From: Rhizomys pruinosus | Taxonomy: Eukaryota > Chordata > Mammalia > Rodentia > Spalacidae | DNA length: 64,000 nucleotides | Reading direction: 5' to 3' | NCBI GenBank assembly: GCA_009823505.1 | Contig: VZQC01013826.1 | Location: 287,509-351,508, forward strand | Part shown: positions 21,664 to 34,124 of the stretch, one piece after another | How the letters are laid out: each line of letters starts with the position of its first letter | Numbering within the stretch: the stretch's first letter is position 1 | The notes under the pieces: model-generated | Database searches by the model: none | Told to the model about the DNA's origin: nothing | What the model saw: only the letters and a program-made list of their open reading frames with translations | Position numbers and translations under genes: made by a program

Positions 21664-24071
21664 TGCATGATCTGGCTGGCAAGCTCTTGTTCTTCAACAC
21701 ACAAATTAGCATACATCCTGGGGGCAGGGTACTACTCCAAATCTCAAAGTGAGAGTTTTCCAAGGACCTGAGGACCAGCAGCAGCAGCGCCTGAGAGCTT
21801 GTTAGGAAGGCAGGTTTGGGACGGGCTGACTCTGATGCTGAGGGTGAGGCCTCCAGGTGATGCTGGGGTTCTGAGACTGAGAGCAAAGCTGGTTTATAGG
21901 ATAAGATGTTGGCTATGTGGGCAGATAGGCCTGTCCAGGCTCTTCCAGAACACACTCCCTGGCATACCGGCATATAGAGTTACTGGGGAATGGTACCCAC
22001 ATCCAGGCTGAAACAAGTTCAGGAGGCACTTAACATCCTAGGAAAAAGGCAGAGCCGTGGATCCCCAAGACCCTCTCCTGCTCAGCCCTGGTCTGACTAC
22101 AGGGCTGGACCCTCAAGACCCCCTCCAGCCAGTCCTATAGTCAAGAACAAGGGTGACCAGAGGCCTAACTGCAGCCCGAAGGGCCCAGTGCTTATCCTCA
22201 GGGATTCAATAGTGAAGATGGACATCCATAACCCTGAGAGTCTTCAGTCTCAGGACAGACCCTTATTAGCCAGGGGAAGTGGCTCTGAGAGGCAGATGAA
22301 TCCTGGAATAGGAGTCTAGGGGATCCCTGTCCAATAAACAGATGCTAAACTCGGTGACAGAGCAGGCTTATATACCTGTCTCTCTCTCTCCTTCATCGGT
22401 GGATTCTCAGCTATGAAGATGTCACAAGCAATAGAAGCCACTCAGCCACACTCAGAGCCCCAGAGAGCTCAGATCCTCTTCTCCACAAGATGGGGGGCTA
22501 CCCAGAGATACAGTGGGGACAGCCAGAGACTAAGGCAGATGTTGTCTCCAAGAGTGAGGGTCTCCAGGGAGCAGACGTGTTCAGGAATGTCCGGCCCAGC
22601 TGTCTGGCTGTTTAGGGAAGAGGAGGCCAAAGTCCACATCTTGAGTGGCCAGTTCCTTCCCAAACAAAGGCTGAGAGGCCACCATCCAGCCGGAGGGTTC
22701 CCACAGGAAAGGGAAGCAGGGGCAGTGGCACCCCCCAGTAGTTCTCCACCTTTGGGGTGCTGCCAGGTGACAAGGATACACTGCCTTGGAACAAGCCCCC
22801 AGCTAATGAGGAAGGGAATGGAGTTGGTGAGACAGAGCCCTGCCCACTCCCCACTTGAAGCTGAGGACTCGGGCTTGAGCCTGGCAAGGCTCCAGTTCTA
22901 GGAACGCAAGCACAAGCACAGATTGATACACAGAGCATATGGAGCCATGCAATAGCACGTGTGTACAGTACCCAGAGACAACACACCACATGTGCACAGT
23001 ACTGCTGTATACACATGTGCACACACGCGCACCCTGGTGTCAGCCTCTGATAGACTTTCTCCTGCAGGCATGGCCTGGGCTTTCTAGAGGGTGCCAGAAT
23101 ACCTTCCTAGAGCAAGGCCACTAGCTGCCCAAGGGAAGGTAACCTCAGACCCCATGATTCTCAGTAGATCCTTCCAGAAGAATCCAGCATGAACAAGCAC
23201 CACCATTCCTAACTACTGTGCATATGCTCATGCACGTATGTGTATGAGAGAGGGAGACACAGAGAGACATAGAGACAGAGAGACAGAGAGACAAGAGACA
23301 GAGACAGAAACAGAGATATCGATCTTCCTGGTCTCACCAAGTGCAATCTCCCTACCACCTCCCTAGGCCTCTGGCACTCCACCAGGCCCATTAACAACGA
23401 CAACTCAGTCAGACCTGGCTACTTGAGGTCCAGTGACCTTAGACAATTCTCTTAGCCATTCAAAGTTCTTTCCTATGAAATGGGAATGATACTAAGAGAC
23501 GTTTTTACTGAGCACACAAAAGCGTCATCCTGAGGGCTTGGTGACAACTGTCACTCAGTGACTGCTCCTCCTTCCCACTCCACCCTGCAGGTTATTCTGG
23601 AAGCCTGGGTAAAAGGCGTGAACCCCAAAGGCAACTCCACCAACCCCAGCAACTGGGACTTCGGCAGCAGTTTCTTCTTTGCAGGCACGGTGGTTACCAC
23701 CATAGGTAAAGGGCCTGGATGTTGGGTGCCATGGAGGGGCCCCCCAAGGCCATGTCTCAGTTTGGGAGCAGGATGTGGTTCACCCAGGAGGTGACACAGG
23801 CATCAGAAATGGGAAAGTGAGTAGAGAAGACTGGTGAAAGAAGAAGGCAATAGGCGGCACTTGGGAGCCAGCTGCCACTGTGGGTGGCTGGGCTCAGCTC
23901 CCTGGGGCCCTCAGACACGCCAGGCAGAGCCCTGAGGAGAGCCTGGCCCTCTATCAACTTCAGTCCTGGCAGGCAGGCCAGGATACTGTGATACTGTGCA
24001 CCTGACGGTAGACCAAGCTCACACCTGGGAGCAGGAAGTCCTCTCAAGGTGGGCAGAGGGGGAGAAGGGGG

Positions 24072-24128
<57 letters not shown>

Positions 24129-26175
24129 TTGAGGAGGAGAGTTAGTTATTTGTATACAGGGACAGTCCATCAAGCTGCAAATGATGTCCCAATGTCCCCA
24201 GGAGATGGACCACCTACAGGCCTCTCTTCCATTCAGTTCTGGGCTGAACTGAATGGGGGTGTGGTGGGCCCAGTTCCAATTCCATGCATCTTCTCTGAAA
24301 CTCCAGGCTGAGTGATGGGGTGAAGGTATGGGGGGGTACAATCTTGGATCTGATCCAGGCTTGGCCCTCAAAGAGCTTCCAGTCCACTAAAGAGATCTTA
24401 TTACTACAATTGTATAAAACAAAGTGGGTAGGTAATTAGATAGAAATGACAGGAAGCATTGCAGGTAATGAGACCTGGCAGGGAGGCAGACGGCGCAGTC
24501 AGGAGGGCTTCATGGAGGCAATGTCATTGGAGATGAGCCTTCTATAGAGATCATTCTAGCAGAGATTGGGATGAATATTCGTGAGAACAGGGAGGTTCTC
24601 CTCCTCCTGCAGAGGTGATGGACACAAGGCCCTGACAGAGCTCGGGGCTGGCAGGAGGCAGCTCTGTGAGCTTGCTTCCCCTGACCTGCAAACTTCCTCC
24701 TGCAGGGTATGGAAACCTGGCCCCCAGCACGGAGGCCGGGCAGGTTTTCTGCGTGTTCTACGCTCTCGTGGGCATCCCACTCAATGTGGTCTTCCTCAAC
24801 CATCTGGGCACAGGGCTGCGTGCCCACCTGACCACCCTGGACAGGTGGGAGGATCATTCCAGGCGTTCCCAGGTAGGGCCCTTCCTTCCCTCCAGCCTCA
24901 GAGACAGATCGGCTGCAGATGTGGAGATAAGTTTCGGAGGGTTGGGGAGTATCAGACAATGGGCAGACACAGTGTGGTTGGCTGCAGGGCTCAGAGGAGA
25001 GATGGGGAAGGATGATACAAGCTGGGCAGGGTGTGGCCCCAAAGCTCTCTGCAGCATGTCTGAGAACAGAGTCTACCTGCAGAAGGCTCAAGGTCAGGGC
25101 TAGGTGTGACACTAGACTTATCCCAGACCTGAGTCCCTGAAGGAGCCTGCTCAAATGTGATCCTCAAGTTCAAAGGGGTCTTCAGATTGCCCTAGATCCA
25201 CTAACACATCCTCATGCCCCAAAATTCCCTGGCATAGGCATATTACATGCCTATGGGCACAGCCCCACCCAAGGTCTGCAGGGCAGGAGGGGGACTTGGT
25301 TCTTGACCAGCCCTACCCAACTTTTCCCCAGACATCCCCCCATATATTCCCTACGGGACTCAGATCTGGGATAGGACTTCTGTCACCAAACTGTCCCAGG
25401 TCCCTTCATGGTGGTAGGCATGCTGGTGGCCTGGAGATTGTTCTGAACTACATGAAAGGAAGCTGGAAGTCTGTGATGACCACAGAGATGCTGTCCAGAT
25501 TCTCCATCAAAGATGGATGCTGGCCAGGGGACATGAGGCTTCTAAGTGGTCTCAAGGACAGACCTCCCTCCCAGCTCCTGCAGGTCCTGGGCCTGGCTCT
25601 GTTCCTGACACTGGGAACCCTGGTCATTCTCATCTTCCCGCCCATGCTCTTCAGTCACGTGGAAGGCTGGAGCTTCGGCGAGGGTTTCTACTTTGCCTTC
25701 ATCACCCTCAGCACCATTGGCTTCGGGGACTACGTTGTCGGTGAGGATGAGATAGTCAGGTATCTCGGGGGGGCATCCAATAGAATTTGGGGACTGAGGT
25801 CACGATGCACTCTTGGTAGCGTCCTCAAAAATCTCTAGCCTGGGCCGACTGTTGCCTCCTCCATCGCTGATTCTTCCTGTGAGGACCAGGGAGAGGGCGT
25901 CCCTAAGAAGCCGAGGGGCGGCTGTGCTCTCACACCTGTCGTCTGCTTTTCCGGCAGGCACGGACCCCAGCAAGCATTACATTGCTGTCTACCGGAGCCT
26001 GGCAGCTGTCTGGATCCTCATAGGACTGGCGTGGCTGGCGGTGGTCCTCAACCTGGGGCCCCTGCTTCTCCACAGGTGTTCCCGGCTCTGGCTGCTCAGC
26101 AGGGGCGTGGACATCAAGGATGGGACAGCCCTTGACACTGACCCCAGACTTCAGAAGACTCCCATCTCTGCATGA
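19410..26175 (+). CDS. KCNK16: KCNK16 (TALK-1), two-pore-domain K+ channel, five exons
   Basis: An alkaline-activated background K+ channel, in human best known from pancreatic islets. Exons: 19410-19622, 23591-23705, 24706-24872, 25575-25740 and 25958-26175; all introns are GT-AG and the frames join to 292 codons plus TGA. This equals, as I recall, the mouse protein length and is close to human. Features: TM1 near residues 10-30; extracellular cap with NYTC (the Cys that links the dimer); first filter TTIGYGN (Gly110-Gly112); TM2 at 118-138; TM3 about 168-188; second filter TIGFGDYV (214-216); TM4 about 230-252; short cytosolic tail. The start [12 protein letters not shown] matches the family. 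No disruption was found. KCNK17 follows on the same strand. Confidence 0.97.
19885..20185 (+). repeat. B4-like composite SINE and a truncated B2 head (KCNK16 intron 1)
   Basis: At 19885-20090 there is a tRNA-like head joined to a B1-like body (CATGGTAGTGTATGCTTATATTCCCAGC). At 20103-20185 there is a B2 head (GGCTGAAGAGATGGCTCAGC). Confidence 0.65.
20322..20478 (+). repeat. B1 SINE, full length
   Basis: GCTGGGCTTGGTGGCGCATG through GGGAGACCCTGTCTC and a pure A tail. It is little diverged and sits in KCNK16 intron 1. Confidence 0.92.
20575..20830 (-). repeat. B2 SINE with GT/CA tail
   Basis: The minus strand starts GGGGCTGGAGAGATGGCTCT at about 20829 and runs through a full B2 body. The tail region merges with short GT and CA runs at 20575-20625. 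Confidence 0.8.
20916..20946. repeat. (CA)n microsatellite
   Basis: A CA run inside KCNK16 intron 1. Confidence 0.95.
21621..21661. repeat. (CA)n microsatellite
   Basis: A perfect CA run of about 20 units in KCNK16 intron 1. The rest of the intron from 20950 to 23590 shows no recognised gene or SINE apart from a GA-rich patch near 23245-23310. Confidence 0.95.
24078..24126. repeat. (GA)n microsatellite
   Basis: A perfect GA run in KCNK16 intron 2. Confidence 0.95.
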
Positions 26176-27534
26176 GGTCCCAAGGGCTCCAGCCACCCAC
26201 CTCCTGCCCCCCTCAAACCCATACCATCCTACCCCCACCTCTTCCTTCCCAGCCCACATGTTCCCAGCCGGGGCTGGTCAGCAACTCCCCAGCCAGCAAA
26301 AGGAAACAGGTGCACCTACAAAGTAACTGAGGGGAGACAAGGAGACGGAATCAAAGCTGTGTGTGGATGCAGCTGTGTACGTTGGTCCCAGAGCCCCTTT
26401 CCCTATCTAGAAAAGAGAGGGGCCTAGAACAGTCAAAGGCAACATAGATCACGGTGGCTAAATTGCCATTGCTACCCTCACATCCTCCCAAGAAGCCCTT
26501 GGACAGCAAGCAAAGGCTGACTCAAGATTTGTGTCATTTGCTACGTACACAACATGCACTCAACAAGCCTCCACTTTATGCCAGGCACTGTGGCAGATTC
26601 TGGGGATATGACAGAGACCATCCCTGCCTTCTACTGTGTCTTTAGTCTTGGAAGGATTGGACATGTGGAGAGGCGGCCCCAATGCAGTGCCTGAGGAGGC
26701 CTGATGGGTGCAAACCCGGGGAGAATGAGAGTCCAGGGCAGCCTCTGGGGGAGGGGGTGGCACCCTGGGGCCTGCTCAGGGCAGACAGGAGCTGTTCTCA
26801 GGAGGGCAGCTGAGGAGCAGGCGGGCTGCCTGTCGGAACTCTTGCTCCCTTGCCTGCAGCGCTTTGGACCTCCTTTGGGTGTCCCACTGTTCACCTGAAC
26901 ATGATCTCTCCTGACCCCTGGAACCGTCCTGGACTTTATCACTCACTCTGAGAAGCTAGAGAGGCCGTAGATTCCAGGAGCCTCGCAAGAAGTGAGCTCC
27001 CTGGAGGCCTGGAATGCACGGGAACCGGCTCTCCAGGCCCGGTCCAGCTGACACATTACAACCTTAAGGCCTGAAGAGAGGCAGGATTTGGCCCAGTCTG
27101 TCTCAATCCCCAGTCTCACAAGGAACAGGAACTCCAGCTTTATCCTCTCCCGCCACCCCAGGGTCAAGACCTGGACTGTGAGTCCAAAAGGTTGGGGGGA
27201 GGGGACAAGGAAGGACCACAGCAAAGGAATCCCACCTCCACCCCAGGATTTGCTGCCACCCAAGGAAGATCTGAAATCTTAAGCCATCCATCAATTCTAC
27301 ACATCCCAGACCCTGATTGTGCTCTGGGGAGGTGGCACTCAGAGACCTCCTCCACAGCAGTAGGGGACAAGCCCCTGGTCCAAGCCCTCTTACCTCCTAA
27401 ATACATTGACAAACATACACAGCTGGGCCCCTTTCCCCTGAGTGCACTGGTTATAGGGAGACTTAGGGTGAACCTGACCATAGCAAGCACTTGGAGGAAG
27501 TCCCAGGTCCAACAATTTAGGCAGGAGCCCTGAC

Positions 27535-27540
27535 AATAAA
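27535..27540 (+). terminator. Candidate KCNK16 polyadenylation signal
   Basis: AATAAA lies 1.36 kb after the KCNK16 stop and about 340 bp before the KCNK17 start codon. The sequence between stop and signal has no SINE. The very short gap to the next gene means transcription units almost touch. Confidence 0.45.
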
Positions 27541-27882
27541 CTTGGCTGCTAAAAGTTCTGCTCTGAGCTCTGATTGTAGACATCTCTCCCACAGGAAATG
27601 CTAAAGAGCTCTGGTCCTTCCTGTCCCTTGTCTGGGGCTACCAGGAGCCCTCTCCTTCCCCTGACTTAGATGTGGGTGTGGGCACTCCATCCCCACCTGG
27701 AGCTGTTTTTGTCCTGTGGATTGGACCTCTGAAAGTGGGCAGGGCTGTCCCATCCTCCAGGACTCCTCCAAGGGAAACCAGTGACAGGAATTTGCTGGGA
27801 GGTGGACCGCCTCCTCCAGCCCCTTCCTGCCCACTTGGGTTCCTGTCCACAGATCTCTCTCCTCCACCCCTGCTTCTCGATC

Positions 27883-28116
27883 ATGTGCAGACAGGCAGCC
27901 AGAACAACGCCCTGTTGGGCTTGGGGCTGCAGGATACCAGGCACCGGACTCCTGCTGCTTGCCTACCTGGCTTACCTGACACTGGGCAGCTGTGTGTTCT
28001 GGACGCTGGAGGGTCGCACGGCCCAAAACTACAGCCGCAGTTTCCAGCGTGAGAAGTGGGAGGTGCTGCAGAACTTCACATGTCTGGACGGCCGGGAGCT
28101 GGACCAGCTGATCCGG
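27883..28116 (+). pseudogene. KCNK17: KCNK17 exon 1
   Basis: 78 codons from ATG: TM1 (GLLLLAYLAYLTLGSCVF) and the first cap helix with NFTCLD. It is open. The donor is GTTAGG, weaker than the GTGAGG of KCNK16 exon 1. The ATG sits in a poor Kozak context (GATCATGT). Confidence 0.9.
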
Positions 28117-29854
28117 GTTAGGGGATGGGTGGGGCCCGCCTGGGGACCAAGGGATGGAGGAGGGGGCATAGGACTCAGTGCTGGAATGGATGCTCTGGGC
28201 ATTGGGATGGATGGATGGACAGTTCTCTGTGTGTGCCTGGGGGCGGGGGGATAAACAGGTTCAGAGTGGCGAAGCACAGGGTTGAGTTGGACTTACTCTA
28301 GCTAGGCATGGGGGTGCTCCAGGGAAGTCCTCTTTAAGGAAATTGAAGGGCTGGCACTGCAAGGAGACTCATGTGGAACACAGATATCTTAATTGGGAAA
28401 TGAAGAACACAGAGGAAGTGCTTCCCTGGGTCATAAGTTATAGGGCTGTGGAGATAGATGGGGTCGTCATGGGGCATTTGGTCTGTTGGCCTTCCTGTAC
28501 GGGACTTACTCAGACCCTGGGTGAAGGATGAAAGGCCACACCCAGCCCGTTCCAAAGAGGGGGAGCAAATATGAGCCTTGGGGTGTGGCCAGACTCTAAG
28601 GTGGTGCCACACCCAGAGCAGGCAGGTGTGAATTGAGGGGAAGGGGCTTAGCTGTCCAGGTGTATGAGACAGAGGGTTGTGTGCTTACCTGAGTAGGGAC
28701 AAAGGAGAGAGGGGGTTGGGCGCAGGGCTGGGACTACTTTACTTGGGGTGTTTGGACACTAAGAGAGAGAGCTCTCTCCACCTGCAGGGCCTGCAATACA
28801 GATCTGGCAGCTGCTCAAATCAGTGGCTGTGTTAATATCCTGATCCACATCCCGTCCTCTGGTGCTCAGGGCTGGAGTTCAGACCCATGTGCGCTCATCC
28901 AGAATCCTCCCTCTTTTCTAATGATTCCTTTACAGAGAGAGGCAGGTGCTGTGCACCAAGACCCCGAGCCAAAGCCAGAGGTGGAACAGGAGCGCCACGC
29001 GGAGATGGAGCTCCACGCCCACCAGACAAGCGGAGCGGGCAGCACCTGGAGCTAGGCAGGGCCTGTTCTGCTGATAACTCAGAGTTACACCTCCCTCCCA
29101 CCACCACCACCCAAGCCCTCCATTGCAGCCCTTCCCCTGACCAGCCCCATGTCCTCACCTTCCTCACTGGAGGAAGGTGATCCTTCCTCATTTGGAGATG
29201 AACTGGGCTTGGAGACATTTAGTGCTAATTCAAGTCTGCGCAGCCAAGAGCTGTTGACCACCTGGAACGGGATGGGGGGGTATGCTTCCATGTGGACATA
29301 TGCATGTGGACGTTTCACAGAGTTCCCAGCCAGGCTCTGTGCAGACCCTCTCACCTCTGGCTCCACCCCAGCTCACTCCTGTCCCCAGCCTTCTTGTGGC
29401 CCCAGGCATCCCCAAGAATAATGATTGGTGTCCAGACCCTCCTTCTACCCACCATGGATGCATGAAGAGAAACCCATTTACCCCAGAGAGGGCACTAGTG
29501 ACAAACCAAAGAAACAATTCCACCCAGGCCTAGTTAGATGAACTGGTGGGTTTATTGGAGTTACTTACTGGAATACATGAGAGGCTCAAAAGTACCTACA
29601 TTACTGAAGAGCCCGCTCCAGCAGGGGTGGCAACTCCCAAAAGCTATAACCACGGAGCACACTACCCAAGCTGCAGACAGCTCCACATAAGAGTTCCTTC
29701 CCCAACTGGTGGTGACTGCATGTAACCTTGAGCAGGACTTCGGGAATCTCATAATTCTCTGAGTTTCTTAAGCCTTGTAACTCGAATGAGCTTCTTTCCT
29801 TGGGGGGTGGGTGCTCCTGTACAGCATGAGAACTCTGCAAGAGTGTGGTTGTAG

Positions 29855-29867
29855 GTGTGTGTGTGCA

Positions 29868-29900
<33 letters not shown>

Positions 29901-29914
29901 GTGTGTGTGTGTGT
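29855..29914. repeat. (GT)n microsatellite just before KCNK17 exon 2
   Basis: An interrupted GT run ending about 57 bp before the exon 2 acceptor. The rest of intron 1 (28117-29850) holds no recognised repeat. Confidence 0.95.
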
Positions 29915-29971
29915 TGGGGTACAGGGGCACAGGCTCCCAGATTCTGTTGGTCACTACAGCTTCTTCCCCAG

Positions 29972-30086
29972 GACATCATCTGAGCCTACAAAAATGGAGC
30001 CCACCTTCTGGGTGGTACCACCAGCATGGGGCGCTGGGAGTTCATGGGCTCCTTCTTCTTTTCTGTGTCCACCATCACCACCATTG
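29972..30086 (+). pseudogene. KCNK17: KCNK17 exon 2 with in-frame TGA
   Basis: 115 nt, the same length and phase as KCNK16 exon 2, after a good CCCCAG acceptor. It encodes D-I-I-stop-A-Y-K-N-G and then the first pore helix up to TTI-G. The stop is the fourth codon of the exon. Downstream codons stay in register with the family, so the TGA is a point change and not a frame artefact. Confidence 0.9.
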
Positions 30087-30689
30087 GTAAGGGCGGTATG
30101 GGGCAGGCTGCTGGGGCTGGGGAGGTGGCCTCTCGCTGAGGGGACAGTAGAGCTGGTGGAGCATTCAGGAGGGCTACCGAGGATGTCACACCTGCAAAGC
30201 AGTCACTTCTTCCTCCCGGCCTCCACCTGCCTATCTATCAGCAGCGTCTCAGGCCTCGGGCCTCATGGACATGTTCAAGTTTGGAGACCTCTGCCCTGGG
30301 GGACTGTGATCTTTCGACCCAGTCTCTCCTATGGTCCCTCTCAGCCCATCAGTTCCCCTGGTCCCCCATCACTATCCTCCAAGCCCCTTTCCCCTCCAGA
30401 GCCTGACCTTTGGCACATCTGAGGTAGAACTTGTTCCCAAAAGGCATCTGAGGGCTCTTGTGTGGACAAGTGTGGACAGAGAAGCACTAGGTCCCTACCG
30501 CTCTGAATCCCAGGGAATAATCCAAGTGGGCTGCTCAGGTACTTGTTTTCCACATCTCCTGCACAGCCGCAGACTGAACCACCAGGTGGCAGGCACACCC
30601 CACCAGTGACTCAGGCTCTTGCCTCCGTCTCTGAAACCTGTGTCCTTCCCGCTTTGTTCAGATATTTTTCCTCAGGAACTATCCATACT

Positions 30690-30917
30690 ATTTTTTGAGA
30701 GAGGCACTCTTGCTGGAACCTGGGACTTGCCAGATTGGCTGGACTAGCGGTCCAGAGAGCCCCAAGGACCCTCTCCTGTCTGTCTCCCCAGCACTGGGAT
30801 CAAAGACAAACACTACCACACCCAGCTTTCTATGTGGGTGCTAGGGGTCCAAACTCAGGTTTTCTCGCTCGTGAGGCAAGCAGTTTACTGACTGACTGAG
30901 CCATCTCCCCAGCCTGT
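30690..30917 (-). repeat. B4-like SINE (KCNK17 intron 2)
   Basis: The minus strand starts CAGGCTGGGGAGATGGCTCA and carries a body reading GTGTGGTAGTGTTTGTCTTT with TGATCCCAGTGCTGGG. It is a composite tRNA/B1 type. Confidence 0.65.
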
Positions 30918-31439
30918 TTCTTTTACATCTTTCCATTCGCAGGACCCAGCCAAAGAGAGGCCTGGCATACGCTGGGCACTCAGCAGGCCTGCTTTGCTGG
31001 GGAATTCCCCCAGCATGCATTTACCAGTGAGGACTGAGTTCCAGAGCTGAAGGAGACCACACAGAGCATGGTCACCATGGGCCATGGCTTCCAGGTGGGG
31101 GTGGGAGGGTTAGCCTCTGAACCCCACATTCATCTGTCAGTTTGCCAACCCTTGTACACATTTGAGCCCCAGGGATACATGTTCCCATCTGTGGTCTCAT
31201 TACATCCATAGCCTGTGGGTGTCTGGGTCCCCTTTTAAAGTGAAGAAACAGCCCAAGTTCCCACAACCTTGCAGGGGGCGGGACCCAGGATGTGCAACCA
31301 GGGGGGATACTGGGAGTTGATGCATCGACCTAGTTCTGGCTCTAACTGTCCACATCCAGAGCGGGTGTGGAAGAAGGGATTGGGGCGCCTTGGCCCTGCG
31401 CAGAGCCCGCCCCTCAACTATCTCTCGCTCCTGCCTCAG

Positions 31440-31600
31440 GCTATGGCAATCTGAGCCCTCAGACCATGGCCGCCCGCCTCTTCTGCGTCTTCTTTGCCCT
31501 TGTGGGGATCCCTCTCAACCTCGTGGTGCTCAACCGCCTAAGCCACCTCATGCAACGTGGGGTGCGCCACCTCGCCCACAAGCTGGGCAGCCGCTGGCAG
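31440..31600 (+). pseudogene. KCNK17: KCNK17 exon 3
   Basis: 161 nt, open. It encodes GYGNLSP (filter 1), TM2 ([19 protein letters not shown]) and the basic loop to RWQ. The acceptor is CCTCAG and the donor GTGAGG. Confidence 0.92.
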
Positions 31601-31915
31601 GTGAGGGAGTGGAGGAGGGTACAGGGATGGCTCACTTCTGGGAAGAAAGCGTGTAGTGGGAATGGGGTGTAGAACAAAAAGGGGTGGGATGGGGAACACT
31701 GGGGGTGGGGGTGGTAGGGTTGAGCTTCGAGGTCGGGATTCGGATCTTTGATCATAACAGAGTCCATGGTCAGGATGCGGTTGAGGGCGATGGGTGTCAA
31801 AGCCACCAGGGGCTTTTAGCAGAGAATGTGGGGGGACACAAAGCTGGAGAGGTGGGTCTGGAGCGGTCCTCCCTCTCCCGGCGGTAGACCTCCAGGCCTG
31901 CACCATGCCCTGCAG

Positions 31916-32090
31916 GACCCAGCGCCGGGACAGTGGCTGGCAGGCTCAGCTGCGCTGCTGTCTGGCCTTCTGCTGTTCCTCTTGCTGCCGCCTCTGCTCT
32001 TCTCCCACATGGAAGGCTGGAGCTACCTGGAGAGCTTCTACTTCGCGTTCATCACTCTCAGCACCGTGGGCTTCAGCGACTATGTGATCG
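31916..32090 (+). pseudogene. KCNK17: KCNK17 exon 4 with altered filter 2
   Basis: 175 nt, open. It encodes TM3 (ALLSGLLLFLLLPPLLF) and the second pore loop. AGC at 32075-32077 puts Ser in place of the third filter residue (GFG to GFS). Confidence 0.92.
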
Positions 32091-33410
32091 GTGAGAGGCC
32101 CAAGGTTGGCAAGGCAGGGGCTTGGGCACCCACCCAGGTGTCTGCTGTGTGTGGGTCACTCGGATGCCTCCGTGGCCTGGCCTAAGCAGGTCCTGCCCTT
32201 TTCACGGTGTGTTGGGCAGGGGTCCCACATGTGGGGCTTGCCGGCTTGGAGCTGTCCTCCCAGGTTGTGGGCTCGGAGCCCTAGAGGGACAGGGAGTCTG
32301 GTCTTCCTCCTGCCCATCCATTTCTCATCGCCAGTGCCAAGTGGAGTTTCAGGCAGGAGAGTGAGGGGATGCCTGAGACCCAGTCTTCCCTATCCCCCAG
32401 AGAAAATCAACAAACCAAGTAGTCTGCAAAGATCCCATCCCACCAGGGCCCAGGAAACTTCCCAGGGGCCACCGGCCTTTCCGGAGACAATGAAGCTCAA
32501 TGTCCAGCAGGTGGCAGTGGAGGGAAGTTCCAGTGTGTGTGGCTCAAATGCAGCCTCTCCTAAGAGTGGGTTCCCCCACCAGCTGGCTGGCCTTGGGGAC
32601 CCCACACCTCTCACACACCCATGGCCCCAAAGTTAGGAAGGGTCTGCCCCATGTTCGTCCAGTGGACTGTTGAGGCGAGGCTCTTCCAGGGTGAAAAACT
32701 GCACTCAACCAACAAACCAGAGTGTCAACCCCATTTTACCAAGGAGGAAGCTAAAACTCAGAGAGGCCAAGCCATCTGCCTGAGGTGCCACAGAAAGATA
32801 CGACTTCTGCTCTATTTGATCCCAAAACTCATGCTCTTTCTAGAAAGCCTCCCACAACATTCTCTGGGCCCGAGTGTCCCTGAGTGTTGCTAAAAGGCCT
32901 ACCACTGTTTTCTGATCTCTGGTTCAAGATTCTCTCCCCTTGGCCTCTCCTCCTCAGACAGAAGGGTCTCATACGCAGAACCCCAGCTGTCCAAACATGA
33001 TCTCCCCCATCCTGTGGCTCAGGAAGAAGCGACTTGGTGAGGTTTCTTCAACATGGTCATGTTCTAGTCTCTGTCCTCACAGTAGAAAGATATGTCTAAG
33101 GACATCTGTAGCCAGCAGCATGGAGGGCCTTGACTGCCCCTCACAGCTCAGGGGACAATTCTAGAATCTGTCTTCTATTCAAACTGCTGATGTTCTTTGT
33201 CTAGGCAGGATTGATGGTAAAGCCACACGGAGGGGGCCCTGCGCAGCCCTCGTGGATTCCCACTCGCAGTATAATTAAGGCCCAGCATACATGGATTCGT
33301 GAAGCCCCTATCCTTGCTCCCTGGGTTCTGAGGATCATATCCCCTACCTAGCTCCATTAAAAACCTTCGAGGTTTTCCCATCACCCTAGGATGGATTTCA
33401 AACTCCACAG

Positions 33411-33533
33411 TGAGGCCTGAGTATAGTGACCCATGCCTGCTATCCAGGCATTTAAGGAAGCAGAGACAAGAGGATCATGAGTTCAAAACCAGCTTGTCTA
33501 CATCACAATATCCTGTCTCAAAAACAAAAGGAA
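33411..33533 (+). repeat. B1-like SINE, old (KCNK17 intron 4)
   Basis: A diverged B1 body (GAGTTCAAAACCAGCTTGTC) with an AAAACAAAAGG tail. Confidence 0.65.
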
Positions 33534-34061
33534 AATTTCCAACTAGGCAGCATCGTCTAGACAAGGCCAGTCCTGAAAGAGAAGGAGAAGCATCAGCTAG
33601 CCTCCAGGGGGCGGTAGAGACATGGCACAGCTGGAAGAGCAAGGAGACCACCTTGCTGCCCACGGAGCCTCCTGCTCAGCCTAGAAACCTGCTCAGCATG
33701 TTGTGATAAAGAAAGCTCCCTGTCCCAGGGTCTGCTGCAAAGTTCTTGGGGACAGAGGAGCTATAAGCAGAGCGGCGCCACCCAGTGTGACCCCTCATCA
33801 GCTCTGCATACCTTTACAGAGACCCATTCCCTGAGCCCCTGGCCACTTCAGCTACAAGGATCTTATGTATATATATATAGAGAGAGAGTGAGGCTACAAC
33901 AAAGACAGGGAGTTATTTAACACCAGAGCAGGTGACTCAGGGCAAATCTAAGGAGGACTCCCAAACCACACATGTTCTAGAACCTTCTTCCTCCTCAAAT
34001 TTCAGCTCCTTTAGCGATGGGCCAAAGACTTTCTTGAGTGGGACTACTGAGACTCTACACA

Positions 34062-34073
34062 TAACACACACGC

Positions 34074-34121
<48 letters not shown>
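34062..34121. repeat. (CA)n microsatellite
   Basis: A CA run of about 30 units in KCNK17 intron 4. Confidence 0.95.

Positions 34122-34124
<3 letters not shown>

Noticed and set aside
29981..29983. TGA in KCNK17 exon 2 as a selenocysteine codon
   Set aside because: No K2P channel is known to carry selenocysteine, the site is Gln in human and Glu in KCNK16, and two other defects support plain decay.
29811..30422. Frame of about 200 codons overlapping KCNK17 exon 2
   Set aside because: It is out of frame with the exon and begins in a GT repeat. The exon's own frame gives the channel sequence with the TGA.
32091..32636. 181-codon frame after KCNK17 exon 4
   Set aside because: It lies in intron 4 directly after a good donor and matches nothing in the channel family.
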